From Absidia repens (taxonomy: Eukaryota > Mucoromycota > Mucoromycetes > Mucorales > Cunninghamellaceae): 64,000 nt of DNA. The DNA is taken from assembly GCA_002105175.1 (NCBI GenBank), contig MCGE01000004.1, forward strand, positions 1,116,001 through 1,180,000. The letters are read 5' to 3'. The position numbers were made by a program, and so were the translations under genes. The notes beneath the pieces were generated by a model that was not told the DNA's origin, searched no databases, and saw only the letters and a program-made list of their open reading frames with translations. Shown here in pieces: positions 1 to 12,239 of this stretch (position 1 is its first letter; every line of letters starts with the position of its first letter).

Positions 1-283
1 TGTTTATTTTATTTTTGCTTATCATTTGAATCATACATGTCTTATATCATACAAGCACCATCCACTTTTTGCTCTTCCATTGACATATATGAATTATTTG
101 AACACCGCGCGAAAAGTTATTTTATGTCTTTTTTTTTTTGTGCATTTTTTCCTCCAATTCTTTTTTTTACTCAATTCAACTTCGATCATTCGCACACTCG
201 CTATCCACTACATTCATACTATTATCATCATCTTTTCATCAATACTTACAGAGCTTTGTTTGTCTCTTGATTGATTCCGGAAA
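1..283. promoter_or_regulatory. Upstream region of TSC2
   Basis: AT-rich leader with T-runs and pyrimidine-rich stretches in front of the ATG at 284. No convincing coding sequence or conserved element is visible. The short open frames here lack any recognisable motif. Confidence 0.3.
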
Positions 284-3200
284 ATGTCAAGCAATCCACC
301 AAAACACACTTCCGCTTCTTCAACAAACAATTGGCTAAGTAGTATTTGCGACCTCGTGCTGCCTCTGTATCAGTGGAAACGTGCCTCAATGTAGCCAATG
401 CTGATCCTGCTGCTGCTCTGGATGCTCGACCTGTTCTTCCATTATTATCTAGCACTCAACCGCTCTCCTCTCGTTTGAAACACCTCAAGGTATTTTCTGG
501 GCTCTGCGAAAACTACACTTTTACGCATCTCGAAAATATCTTCTTCACTGTGCAAGACATCTTGGAACCAAACAAGGCTCGTGAATCTCGCCATTGGGTA
601 TTTGAATTTATGCTTGCCTGCATCCATGGGCAATACAACAATCTTGGTATGGCTCGTGTGACTTTTTACAACACTCTGCGGAACTACGACAATTGGGACG
701 ATTTCTATGATATGTACCGTGTGCTATATGCTTTGTGCAAAGGGGGTCGTGATATCTCTGGTTTCGAAAAAAACATTGGCAAGCTTTTGATCTCTTGGCT
801 GGATATCACCTTACAACATGTGCCTCATTACCCTCATCGCTTGCTGTTGACCTCTTATACTGGTGGCTTTCGAGCTCTCTCCTCCAGCAAGGGTTCTTCA
901 TTAAATTCACCTACTACAACTCACACAACAGTGGCGGCAGATCATACGAACAATGCGACAGACTCAACCGGGCATATTACAACAACGACAACATCATCAT
1001 CAACGATAGGCAAAGGCACAAAAGCAACAACAGCAACCATTCCTTATCTCAGCGACATTCTACACTTACTGACTGTTATTGCCAAATTCAACTTTGCCTT
1101 GTTTGAAGAGGACCAAGTGACTCATATGATGGCGGCGACTCAACAGGCGTTTTATGCTTCCAACCATGCAGATGATATTACTACATGTTTGGCCTTTTGT
1201 GATGTGGTGGTGCGGTATCGGTCTGTGCCTTTTGGTGCTCTCAAGCCATTATTGAAGATCATATGCGGCACAGTGACAATCCCTACTGGTATTTTATCAA
1301 CCCCTTCTTCCTCTTCTTCTATCTCTTGCTGGTCCATCTTCTTCAACCTTCTGCGATCTCACCATGCTCATAGAGCCATTCTGACGTTATGCAACTTCTT
1401 AGATACACCATTAGAACCTGGATCTAGTGCTGAAAACTTGGCGGAAGGTGCGATCGCATTACTTACGGAAACAGCATGGGATGGGACGCACTCTCAGCTA
1501 CAAGGCGCTGCTGATGTTTACAAAGTATCTGACACGGTGCTTCTTTTGTACTTTTCCCGGGTCGTTCAGCAAGGTGGAAAGAACAATGGGGTCATTTATG
1601 CTTGTGTATTGAAAAGCTTGACTATTCTAGTGGCGAACTCTGAAGATCAACGTATTGGATTGATGGACTGGGATGTTGTTTGGGATATTGTGGACACGTG
1701 CACATCATTTGTTCTTGGCATGATGGATGACTCTCACCAAAAGCAAGTACTCCAAGACCAACTTCCGAATCAGCATAGTGGCGGTGACACTATTGGCGAT
1801 GATAACGATAGCGACAGCGATTTGACATACAATGCGGTGCATCAACTGGGTCGATTTTTGGGACGGGTCTACAAACTTTATTTGTCAGAACAGTACAATG
1901 GTCCGGCGGGAAGGTTTATGCAGGTGCTATATGCTTTGCGCCGGTATGCTTCTGAATCATCAGCTACGATTTTGTTGGACTATTATGAAACGGAGCATTA
2001 CTTCTTACCTTCGTCTGAAAACTGGATCGAGCTGTTATTGGAAATCACCAACAATTTTTTTGTATCGCCACCCAATAAAACGACAACAAAAATTCGGCTG
2101 CGTGTGTTGACTATTGTGGAGGATGTTTGCTTGGCGGTCAAGGGTTTTTATTCTGAATTGATGTATCAACGAATTGTCACTCCTATGATGGAACATTTGG
2201 CTCAAGAAAAAGATGATGCTATTTGGCAAAATCGATGGATCTATTGGTGGAATGTCTCTTGGATTGTCATGACGAAGCTATCTTTGACGCTATGCTGGGA
2301 ATACTGAAAGTCTGCTCACAATGTCGGTGCTCGGCTACACAACAAAATGCTTACTCTGTTGTTGACGCCGGGATTGAACAACGGAACAACAACCCCAATT
2401 CACCATTGATTACAACTCCATTATCAGTAACTGGAAAAAACGACTTTTTACACCGATCCTCATCATTGTCAACACGACGTAAGCATCCCCAATCCAAAAC
2501 AAAGGCGACGCATGATACCCAAGATCGTACATTACATCCAAGTACTACTTCGACTACTTCATCTGGCTCTATCTCTTCCGTGTCCTGTCCTCTAGCTCAT
2601 GGACAATGTGGTGGTGTCTCTGGTGCGTGTAGGATTACTGATTTATTTGAAACGCTGCTTCGAAACAACAACAAGGACAAGTGTATAAAGGCGTACAATG
2701 TCATCACTCAAATTTCCTACGAATCTGGAGGTTTATTTTGTCCTTTTGGTGGTCCACAATTGGTTGCGGTGGATCTCTTATTGCGGCTTCGGTGCTCTCC
2801 AAACCATCGTGTTTATGTCATTGAACAAGGTAAATATATAATAAATACATATTTTTGTTGAATTATTACTGATTTTTTTTTTTTTTTTATGATTCTCAAA
2901 ATAGTACCTGTTACTGAAGAAAACAATTATGTACTTGCGATCCGTAAAGCCTATGATCTTCGAAAAGCGACTATTCAAAAGCAACGTGAAAATGGCCCCT
3001 TTGGATCAATTATCTCTCAGCCAAGTACTTCCAAGGAAAGATATGGACAGTCAAGCCCCTTTATACTTTCGTATAAGAAACGCCAGGGCTATGGGAACAA
3101 CGGTGATGATGATGGCGATGAAGGTGAAGGTGATGGTGACGATACTGATGCTTATAGCGATGATGGGGACCAAAGTATTGATACGGCTGGTAGTGATGGA

Positions 3201-6176
3201 AACTTGAATGCGGTATTAAACATCAACAACATGGTCAAAGGCTATCTTACGGTGCTGTCGGATTCTCCAAATTGGGAGTTGGTGGTGTTTGTGGCAAGAC
3301 GATTATCGTGTCAATTGGCAACAAAACATATGTTCTGTGGGGCAAGAACATCTCTACGCAATCTTCGTCGTGCTTTGGTGAAATGGATCAGCTCCCGGAA
3401 CTTTTTGAAACAAGTGACTCACATACCTCCAACGGTCAAGCGGAACGATCTCAATGTACATGCATATCATATACTTACAGCGCTCATATCGTACCGTGGC
3501 TTATTCAAAAAACATGCTCAAGATGAAATGGTTTACGCATTTTATATCGGAATCACTCAAGTCACAGCGGCGACAACACCTTGCATCCATGCGCTGATGA
3601 TCTGCTGCCATGAATTGCCGCTCTCCATTGCCAAAATGCTCAACGAAATATTACAGCGCATGTCACAAATTATCTCTGAGGGAAGTGTCTCTGTGCATAT
3701 TCTGGAATTTTTGTCTGGTTTGGCTCGTCTCCCCAATCTGTATTCGAATTTTGTGGGTGATATGTACAAACCGGTATTTGCAATTGCTCTCAACTATCTT
3801 CAACATGCTCGGTCAGTGACGGGATTCAGTAGGACTGGCTACAATGCGATAGAATCACAAATGTCACCACCTTCAACCCCAAATATGAACAACTCGCCAC
3901 TCTTCAACTCGCCAAATACACCAAGCAGTATACCCTCAGCATCGTCACAACACAAGCATCAGCAAAATAAAGACGCCAGTCAACAAGGCGCAATGTCGGA
4001 ATATGTTCTGATTATGGCCTATATGGTAATTACTGTGTGGTTTACAGCGATACCCATACGCGAACGACGGAAGCATGTACCATTCATTATTCAGCGATTA
4101 TTAGCTGGAAATTCGGTGGATGAACAAACCTACACTTGCATCGACATGCTGTCTCGATTTACCTTTGCTGATATAAGCCTCTCTCCTCACAAATCAATGG
4201 TATCAAACATTCTTATGGATGGACCTGATGACTCGATGGTGGTTGGACATGGCCACGGGAAGTCTACAAAGAGTAGAATTTCTCGAACCTGGGTTTATGG
4301 ACATACTCTATTGACGCTGAAGACTGCGAAAGCACTTGGATGGATGGAAATGACTATTCGACGCTCTTCTGGGACAGTCTCTTTGATGTGCAATATTGAA
4401 AACAACATTAAATCAAACGAAATTGACTACAAGACGCTTCCGGCTTTACTGATGATGCAATATCAACCTGACTTGATGGCCCATCGACTAGTGAATGAAC
4501 TGGACACTGAACAGCACGATGATATGACGGATTCAGCAGGCTTGGAAAAGGATGGTACCAACAAACACAATCAATCAATGATGGAAGGAGAAGCACTTGG
4601 TATCACATTCGATGGCGAAGAGGACGACTCGGCTGCGGAAACAAAAACAGCAAATGTAGCACCCTCTCTTGCCGACCACAGGAAAACAAGCAATATTTTA
4701 TCGACCCCTACATCACCTCTTTCAGCAACATCATCAACATCATATGGACGACTGGATGGATCAACCAGCATGGCTCCCAAATCACCACCTTTGACTTCTC
4801 ATCAAATGACCGCAACAGTCTCATCGCCCTCAATATCGTCGCCTTTACTATCACCATTGATGAAAACGCCGCATCTGGACAAGACGAAAGTGGCCAGGGC
4901 TCAGGAAGAACGTGTACATACCATTGTGCGTGATATACTATCGGATCAACATGGTGAACATGGTGTTTCTCAACAGTCAAGAAACATCATACGTAAGGTG
5001 GAACCATCATTGGACCCTGGTTTTTTGTACATTCAATTGAACAACTATCCTGACTTGACTGGCTCGATGGAAATGCTCCCTCCTCTACCTGATGATGAAG
5101 CAACGTTACGAGCGATTGATAACCTGGATCGAATCCCTGTCGTGGACTTCCACAAAATCGGTGTAATATATGTGGGCAAGGGTCAGCGCGAAGAAGTTGA
5201 AATATTGGCTAATCCTCGTGGATCACCGGAATATGTCAAATTTCTGAATGGACTTGGAACAATTGAACGACTTCGTGGATTTGCTGGTAATGCTGGTGGA
5301 TTGGACAAGGAGATGGATATTGATGGTGCATTTGCTTACTTTTGGAAGGACGACGTAACGGAAATGGTATTTCATGTGGCGACCATGATGCCGACTCAAC
5401 TAGATCGGGATTCTCAATGTAGTGGCAAGAAACGACATATTGGCAATGATTCAGTGACGATAGTTTATTTTGATGACGACGATATAGCATCGGAATACGC
5501 TTTCGACACCTTGTCTGGCCAATTCAACGTTATCAACATTGTGGTCACTCCTTATTCCATGTCAACAGAGTCAGTCTCTCCATCACAAGCAGCCTTGGGG
5601 CAAGAAAATACGTTTTTCAAGGTGACAATGCAGCAACGACCCGATATGCCTAACATGGGGCCTATCAGCGAACCCAAGCTCATTTCTGCTCAATCATTGC
5701 CGGGATTTGTACGTCTGATCAGTCTTCATGCCAACATTTTTGCTCAAATTTTCCATCGGTTTGGCGCTGGAGGAAAACAAGAATATGTATCCAATTGGCG
5801 GGAACGGCTACGGCTTATCAGGCGGGTTAGGGATAGGATACTTCATCAGCAACTTCAACTGCAGCAACAACAACAACCAGTACCGTCATCAACAAATACA
5901 GCAACCACTTCAAATAATGCAACCTCTACAACTATGGGAGGTGCTCCAATTACATCGGCGTCGGGCACTAGTGGCAGCGGGACCGGATCGGCGGCAACAA
6001 CACCAAATATCAGCAACCCATCGAACACCATGCCTAATCTTCCAAACAATATCACATCAACACCTGCTAGTGGCATCATCAATGCCAACTCTACTTCAAC
6101 AACCCCTACCCTTATTTCTCTCAATTCATCAAAAATCCATATGGAAAATTTATTTGACTTTACCCGATATACCTGA
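284..6176 (+). CDS. TSC2: Tuberin (TSC2) homologue, Rheb GTPase-activating protein
   Basis: Tuberin is the GAP subunit of the TSC complex, which turns Rheb off and so restrains TORC1. The N-terminal helical part aligns with human tuberin (for example LEPNKARESRHWVFEF and later VLTALISY-type blocks, here ILTALISYRGLFKK). The Rap/Ran-GAP domain lies at about residues 1590-1820, with LDPGFLYIQL just before it and KKRHIGND carrying the asparagine thumb. The protein ends in LFDFTRYT, like the human DFTEFV end. One intron is clear, 2830-2904. Start ATG 284 is chosen because the frame opened at 346 has no early ATG and the 284 frame reads into the same helical region. Two one-base losses are needed, somewhere before 391 and at about 2228-2231. 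With both corrected the product is about 1939 aa (human 1807). Acidic and Ser/Thr-rich linkers lie near 3100-3190 and 4500-4900. Identity is certain; the state of the reading frame is not. Confidence 0.9.
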
Positions 6177-6780
6177 ATTCAACTTTTTTGATTTTTATCC
6201 TCTCTATATCTCTCCCTCTTTTTATACTTCACCATTTACTCCATCTTTTTTTTTTCTTATTTTCATTCCTTTATTTGCTATATAGAAATCAAAAGCAATA
6301 AAAAAAATGGCATCATCGTTATATATATATATTACATATTATATATTATTTTTGTGTCTTCCAATGTTTATATGACATGTATGTTTTGTGTGATTGTATG
6401 GTTTATGTGGTATTGGTTGAATGTCTGATATCATAAAGGTTGTGCGGGACTCAGGGGGAATCTATATTCTACAATAAAAAAGGGATGGGTCTCTCCAAAG
6501 GTTAACGTGCACATTCACTCTCCGGCTGCATGATTATTGGTCTTAATTCTGAGACCCCACTTCCGTGATGTCTCTGGTAAATACCCGCCCTGTATTTCTT
6601 GGTAATTGCAAAATTCAGAAATTCGTTTCACAATCATCTTAGTAGCCTTAATAGCATAGTATAGCATAGTATAGCTGTAGTGTTGTATTAGTCATTATTT
6701 GCTATTATAATCAATAAAAAACAAAAACACTTGTGCTTCAGTATGACGTTTCAAATTGAAAGTATGAAGTACGTATGAAA
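6177..6780. other. TSC2 3' flank, no gene
   Basis: Holds a polyadenylation-type AATAAA at 6298-6303, a TA-rich stretch at about 6320-6350 and a short tandem AGCATAGTAT repeat at about 6650-6675. No coding sequence is seen. Confidence 0.5.
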
Positions 6781-6789
6781 CACATAGAC

Positions 6790-7240
6790 AGGGCTTGGTT
6801 GACATACTATATACAATCTCAAAATAAAGAGGTTCGGTCAATGCAACATGATTTTGAGTCAATGACTATTAATCAAAAGGGTATATTTTATTGTAGTAGA
6901 AACAAACAAAAACTGAGAGATGGTCAACGCTAATCTAAATGAGCTAATGACATTGTAAAAAGGGATCTACTGTTGAGGGACAAACTAAACGAATGAGAGA
7001 GACATATTAATGATAAAAAAAGCTAAGACATGATTTGTTAAGATGTAAATATAAAGCTATGATAACTAACACTAAAGTAAGCTGATGACGGTTCCATAGC
7101 ACTAATCGCAACATCAAACCTAATCTAATGGCAGGTTCCAAAGCCTGCGTCTAAACTGAAAGGGTTTCCCCATGCATGTTTATATTGCATTTTTAAATTG
7201 CCCCTGATTCACTATCTAACACTAATCCAAGATGTCCAAT
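6790..7240 (-). repeat. Dispersed repeat family R, copy 1 (orientation A)
   Basis: The conserved core CTGAAAGGGTTTCCCCATGC lies at about 7157-7177, followed by a variant of the family's ACACTAATCTAAG-type segment. The left part has the degenerate units typical of the family (TATTTTATTGTAG, GTCAACGCTAATCTAAA, GGGATCTACTG). It contains no ORF. Ends are approximate. Confidence 0.7.
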
Positions 7241-7990
7241 TTTTCGCTGAAGCTGCTCAGATATTTTATTAAAAAAAAAAATAAAAAAAATAAAGTGGCA
7301 CACACAAAATAAGCTATAAAAAAAAAAGCTCGGAATTTGTAAATGTCCGCAAACCCTTTTTGACCTTTTGGTCCAGGGCAAACTAAACAAGCTGGGAAAA
7401 AAAACAATGGACTAAGCATTTTGCAACTAAGAAATAATGGGATGTACACATTGCCACCAGTCAGTATATCTGCGTTGTTAAAAACAAATTATCAACATTC
7501 TTCGGTTGGTAACCGGATCTCTGCTTGATGTTATCATATATGGAATGCCACGTTGAAATGATTGTAATATAAGGGACAAAAGTAAAATAAGTGATACAAT
7601 TGATATGGTTTTTTATTTCACTGATAAAATGTCGAGTCTTTTTATAAAAAAACCAGCCTCCTCCCCCCCGCCTCGCCCCTGCTCGGCCCCACCCCCACAC
7701 ACACCCAAAAAACTCATTCAAAAAAATTATATATACATATAGTAACAAAAATTATTAAAATTTATTCAAATAAAATGAGTGGATGGTTTACATGAAAAAG
7801 TAATTGACTTCAGCACTGGGAGCATTCATTTCAAAAAAAGAGAGTATTCCACAAATAACTCCCTTCAACAGCTAATTATGAGAAAAAAAGAAGGCGGTGG
7901 CAATATTTATACTCCGCACAAGTTTTTTTTATTTATCATGTCGTTTCCCTTTTTCTCATTCTTCCCCCCCCTTTTTTTCATGAAATGATG
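7241..7990. other. Spacer between inverted R copies 1 and 2
   Basis: AT-rich sequence with A-runs and one strongly C-rich block at 7663-7696 that forms a canonical G-quadruplex motif on the minus strand. The open frames here are low-complexity and look spurious. Confidence 0.5.
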
Positions 7991-8235
7991 ATGATCTTGG
8001 ATTAGTATTAGAATTTGAATCAGGGGCATTTTAGAAAAATGTAATACAAATATCTTGGGGAAACCCTTTCATTTTGGATTCGTGATTTGGGACCGCCGTT
8101 AGATTAACCTCACCATAGCATCTCACCGTAGCACAACTGAACCACCAATAGTTTAGTTTAATGTTAGTTTGTCATAGTTTGTAACTACAGTAGCTACATC
8201 ACAATAAAATATGCTTGTCTCTTTTTATCATTAGT
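7990..8235 (+). repeat. Dispersed repeat family R, copy 2 (orientation B)
   Basis: This is an inverted relative of copy 1. The segment TTGGATTAGTATTAG...CAGGGGCA at about 7998-8030 is the near reverse complement of 7201-7230. The core GGGGAAACCCTTTCATTTTG follows at about 8058-8078. It is non-coding. Confidence 0.7.
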
Positions 8236-10300
8236 CTATCTGTCATACATTTACTTTGTATTCTTTTATCGGATGGGTATGCATGAACATAGAAAAAAAA
8301 AAAACTGGGACGTGTGCGTGTGTGTGAAAAAGAAATGGGTTGCGTACTAAATAGACTCCGTCCACCACATTGATTGGTGGAAAAGAGGTATACTGAAGTA
8401 GGTTATATAGGGTCTCAGCTCATTTTCAGTGAAAAATGATATTTCCATGATTTAGAAATAAATCGTTCTGAGTGCTGGAGCCTCAGTGGGGTGGGGTGCA
8501 GGAGTAATAATCTCCTCTAATTTAACAGTTTTTATTCTCAGAGCTAACTTGGAAGAAGGAGAAAACGGGAAGAATTGATTGGTGGAAAAGAGAAATAGAG
8601 GGGTGGGATTGGGTAGAGAAAGGCGGCAAAAAGCAACACCGATTTAGCACTAGTAAGTTAGCTGGGCTTTAAAAATCTGACGACAGTTTATATTTAATAC
8701 TGTTCAATGCAAATATTTGTGGCTGTGGATGGGAGCATGATAACGGTATATTTGAGACTACGGATAACTGAGGCTGTGTGCTATCTGATGTATTGAATGA
8801 CAAGTGTGAGAATAAGTGGGGAATTCAGCGGTAAAAAATAGAGTGAAGAGATAAGGCGGATACACAAATGATGATGGTATAGATGCCTTGCTGTAAATAT
8901 TGCTAATCAGGAACCACGAATACGACAGTATTGTTGGATGAGGTAGCGATGGCGGGTACAAATCACTTGACTGTGAATAGATGATTGAATGATTATCGGT
9001 GTACTGACAAATTGGGATTGAATATCACAGTTAGGACCCTGATCTGAGACTAAGATTTGCTATATTTGGAAGATCGATTAACAATAAAATATAGAGGATG
9101 GGAAATACGACAGTGTCAAATAGCTCAATTGACGTCTTTCATATCACGCCGCGGCGACTCAATCTGGGTTGCTTTCAATATCGGACATCTGTGTCTGCTA
9201 ACCTGTTAATAAAATAATACACACGAATTTCATTCCATTAACTTGCAATACCTTTATTTTGCTTTTCTATTCAAAATCACCCATTTAGCAACAGCAATAA
9301 ACAAACATATACATAAATCGGAATTTGAAAAATTTTCGGGGTTAAAAACAATGCTTCTCCGAAGCTTTTGGCAAAGGAGCGGCGAAGCCGCGCGCTCCGC
9401 GGTCGAACTATTCCCGCTTTATTGAATTTTTTAGGTGTGTGGCGGGCAGGTTAAGGGGGATATTGGAAGAAACAAAGGTAAAATGGTGAGGAGGCCAAGA
9501 GAATTTTGATGTCCAAGTAAAAATGTGTGTTTGAATGGCGGGCTATGGCTATAGCGTAGAGGCGGTCATTATGGCTGTAGGCTTTAGCTGTGAGCTTATA
9601 GGCGTAAACTTTAGAGCATTGTGCAATTAATTGTATGAAAGGTGGATGGTTTGTTTGGTGGCAAAAAATGATTGTATAATATTTCCAAATATGCATGGAA
9701 AATTTGAAGTTGAACGGTTTCGTAGTTCGTTTTATATAAAGCGAAGAAGGAAATATTGTCAAATTAATTCAACGAATTTTGTAATAGCATAAATAAAAAT
9801 CATGGAATGGCTATAAATAAAGCACAAAAATTGAAACCGTTCAATTCTCTATTATTGATGGCATTGCATGTCATATATCTATCATCGAAGGGCTAGACTG
9901 TATGAATAAACAATACCCACATAGCCACACATACAGTAAGGCATATCACTAAACAGCATATAGACAGACAACTTGTCACAAAGATCTTTTTTATTGTTTA
10001 TTAACGAAAGAAAGAAAAAAGATAATGGAACGATAATAAAATAATAAGAAGTGATAATTAAAAGAGGGCAATGAAAGTAAAATCCAAAAGGGATGTGTAG
10101 CGGTACTAGAAAGAAGAATAATATCAATAATAATGATATTACCTTTGTGGTGCCAGTAAATCTGGAATGAATTTGGCGGCGGGGTCAGGTCCTTTTGTTG
10201 CATGATAAGATTAGTAATACGATGATAATATCCAAAAAAAAAAAGAAAAAAAAATGAATAACATAAAGTAGTAGTATTCTTACGTTCTTTTTTTTATTTT
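8236..10300. other. Intergenic, no recognisable gene
   Basis: AT-rich with scattered small open frames of no recognisable family. Two structures stand out: a 19-bp direct repeat at 8369-8387 and 8574-8592, and a pair of GC-rich hairpins at about 9352-9408. Nothing else can be supported. Confidence 0.4.
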
Positions 10301-10930
10301 CTGAGAGCACGTAAATTTCAAATTCCGGCTTTTTAGAAGAGAATGTGTAAAAATTGTAGGTGGCTCTATCCCCTTTCTTTTCTTCCCTATTTTTAATTTC
10401 CCTTTTCTTTTTTCTTCACCATTCAACTTCTTTGAAGTTATGATAATCTCAGATTAGCTTTAGGACTTGATTAGAAGGGTTTTCGGATCAGGGATTACAA
10501 CATGCATGGGGAACCCCTTTCATTTGGTTCTAGGATCTGGAGGCACCATTAGTTGGCTTTTTGGAGCCTCTATTAGTTTAGTATAACACTAGTTAGTCTA
10601 TAGCTTGTATCTACTTCTGAAAAAATTTGTCTCTTTTTGCATACTCTAACGAAGAATGTTCCGTTAGTCTCTTTCCATGTCTTGTGCAATAAATATCCCT
10701 TTTTACTGTCACTGCTTTAGATCTACTGTTCATGTTTCAATATAACATGTAACTTTTATCCCTCTCATTCTTTGTACTCTACAGTAATGTACGTACAGTA
10801 TATTAGCTCTTTTTTAATTTTTTTATTTAGTTTAGTGTTGACCGTCGTTTGTTATCCTCATTGTCTTCAATAGATCATTCCATCAAGCTGCTTGGCATAA
10901 TAAATTTCTTGCGCTTATTTTTTTTTTTAG
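10300..10930 (+). repeat. Dispersed repeat family R, copy 3 (orientation B)
   Basis: Core ATGCATGGGGAACCCCTTTC is at about 10502-10522. It is preceded by a pyrimidine tract and TTCACCATTCAACTTC, shared almost exactly with copy 5. It is followed by the GGCACCATTAGTTGG...GGAGCCTC hairpin and by several degenerate TGTCTCTTTT / AGTGTTGACCGT units. It is non-coding. Confidence 0.8.
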
Positions 10931-11059
10931 TATCACATCGATATGCTTCAACAAACTACGCCTTTTAATAAATCCTTTTTGACTTCTCGAATAATGAATA
11001 ATATCGCAATGGTAGTTTTTTTGTGAGTGTCTCACCAAACAATTTCTCTTTGATTCACT

Positions 11060-11870
11060 TAACTATGACTAATGGAGAGAGGGTCATGGTAATGAAATAT
11101 TTAATGGAAAGGTATATCCGAGGAATGATGTGGAGTACACTTGGGAGATCTTAAGAATAGCTAACATTAATACAAAGATACAATTGTAAAAAGCGACATG
11201 ATATACTATGTAAATCATGTGAAAACATATTTTATTGAAGTTTGAAAACGATCAGTCCTACTCTAAACAGGAGATGGCAAGGAGGGATCTATTGTACAAG
11301 GCAAGAATGAGACTAATGAGACAATATTTATTGAAGCATGAAAAACATGACATATTTTATTCAGATGTAGACAAAAAGTATTGACAAAACAGCACTAAGG
11401 CGAAACTAAGCTAAGTTATTGAAGGCTTTGAGAAGTCAAGTAAACGTGGTCCCAAATCCTGAATCCAAAATGAAAGGGGTTCCCCATGCATGTTGTAATC
11501 CCTGATCTGAAAACCCTTCTAAACTAGTCCTGAACACTAATCTAAGTCTAACATGACCCCATAGAAATTGAATGTAGAAGAAAGAAAAGAAAGAGAGAGA
11601 AGGAAAAAAAAAATGGTGTAAATAAAATTCACGTATGCGGGACTTGAATGTTTTTTTTTTTTGCTTGCCTCTCATGAGGGTACCATAGAAAACCTTCTTT
11701 CTTAGAAAGGGCGGCACTACCCAACATGATCAACATAATGATTGTCTTTTCATGGCAGTGGTAACCATTACTCAACATCTACAACATGGTTGTTCGTTTT
11801 TCTTTTTCCCTTTGCGGACAATATAGAGCAGTTCGGCCTAGTTTAGTAAGCCATCACAGCACTGTGGAAC
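11060..11870 (-). repeat. Dispersed repeat family R, copy 4 (orientation A)
   Basis: Core AAAATGAAAGGGGTTCCCCA is at about 11468-11488. Upstream are two units with TATTTTATTGAAG / TATTTATTGAAGC spaced about 97 nt apart, then GACATATTTTATTCAG. Downstream are AATAAAATTCACGTATGCGG and a distal part with AACATGGTTGTTC and CAGTTCGGCCTAG. This copy shows the most complete visible extent, roughly 0.8 kb. It faces copy 3 in inverted orientation. Confidence 0.8.
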
Positions 11871-12239
11871 AGAGAGTCGCTCACCATAAGATAGCTTAAC
11901 TTCTTTGGTTGAACGAGTTTACTCCATAATAATAAGTATATGTATTGAAATTGATTTCCAATAATATCTTTGAGTGATCTAATAATATAAAATGCCAGAG
12001 ACAATAAAATGAACATGCAGAACTTGATATCATCGCAGTACTGCTTATTCTAAGATTCAATCGCCGATCAATGCAAATAAAAACCAAATGGAGATAATAT
12101 AGAATGTGTTCATTTTATTAAAATTTTGCAAGTGGGAAGAAGAAGAAAAAGGAAAGTCAATGTAAAAGAGGGAGAATAGGGTATAAATAAAGACTAAATC
12201 AAAGAATGAGGAAAGGGGAGGGGTGGGAAATATAGACAA
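11871..12239. other. Intergenic and 3' flank of the C2H2/DUF3020 gene
   Basis: AT-rich. Probably contains the 3' UTR of the minus-strand gene that ends at 12240. No other feature is seen. Confidence 0.4.
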
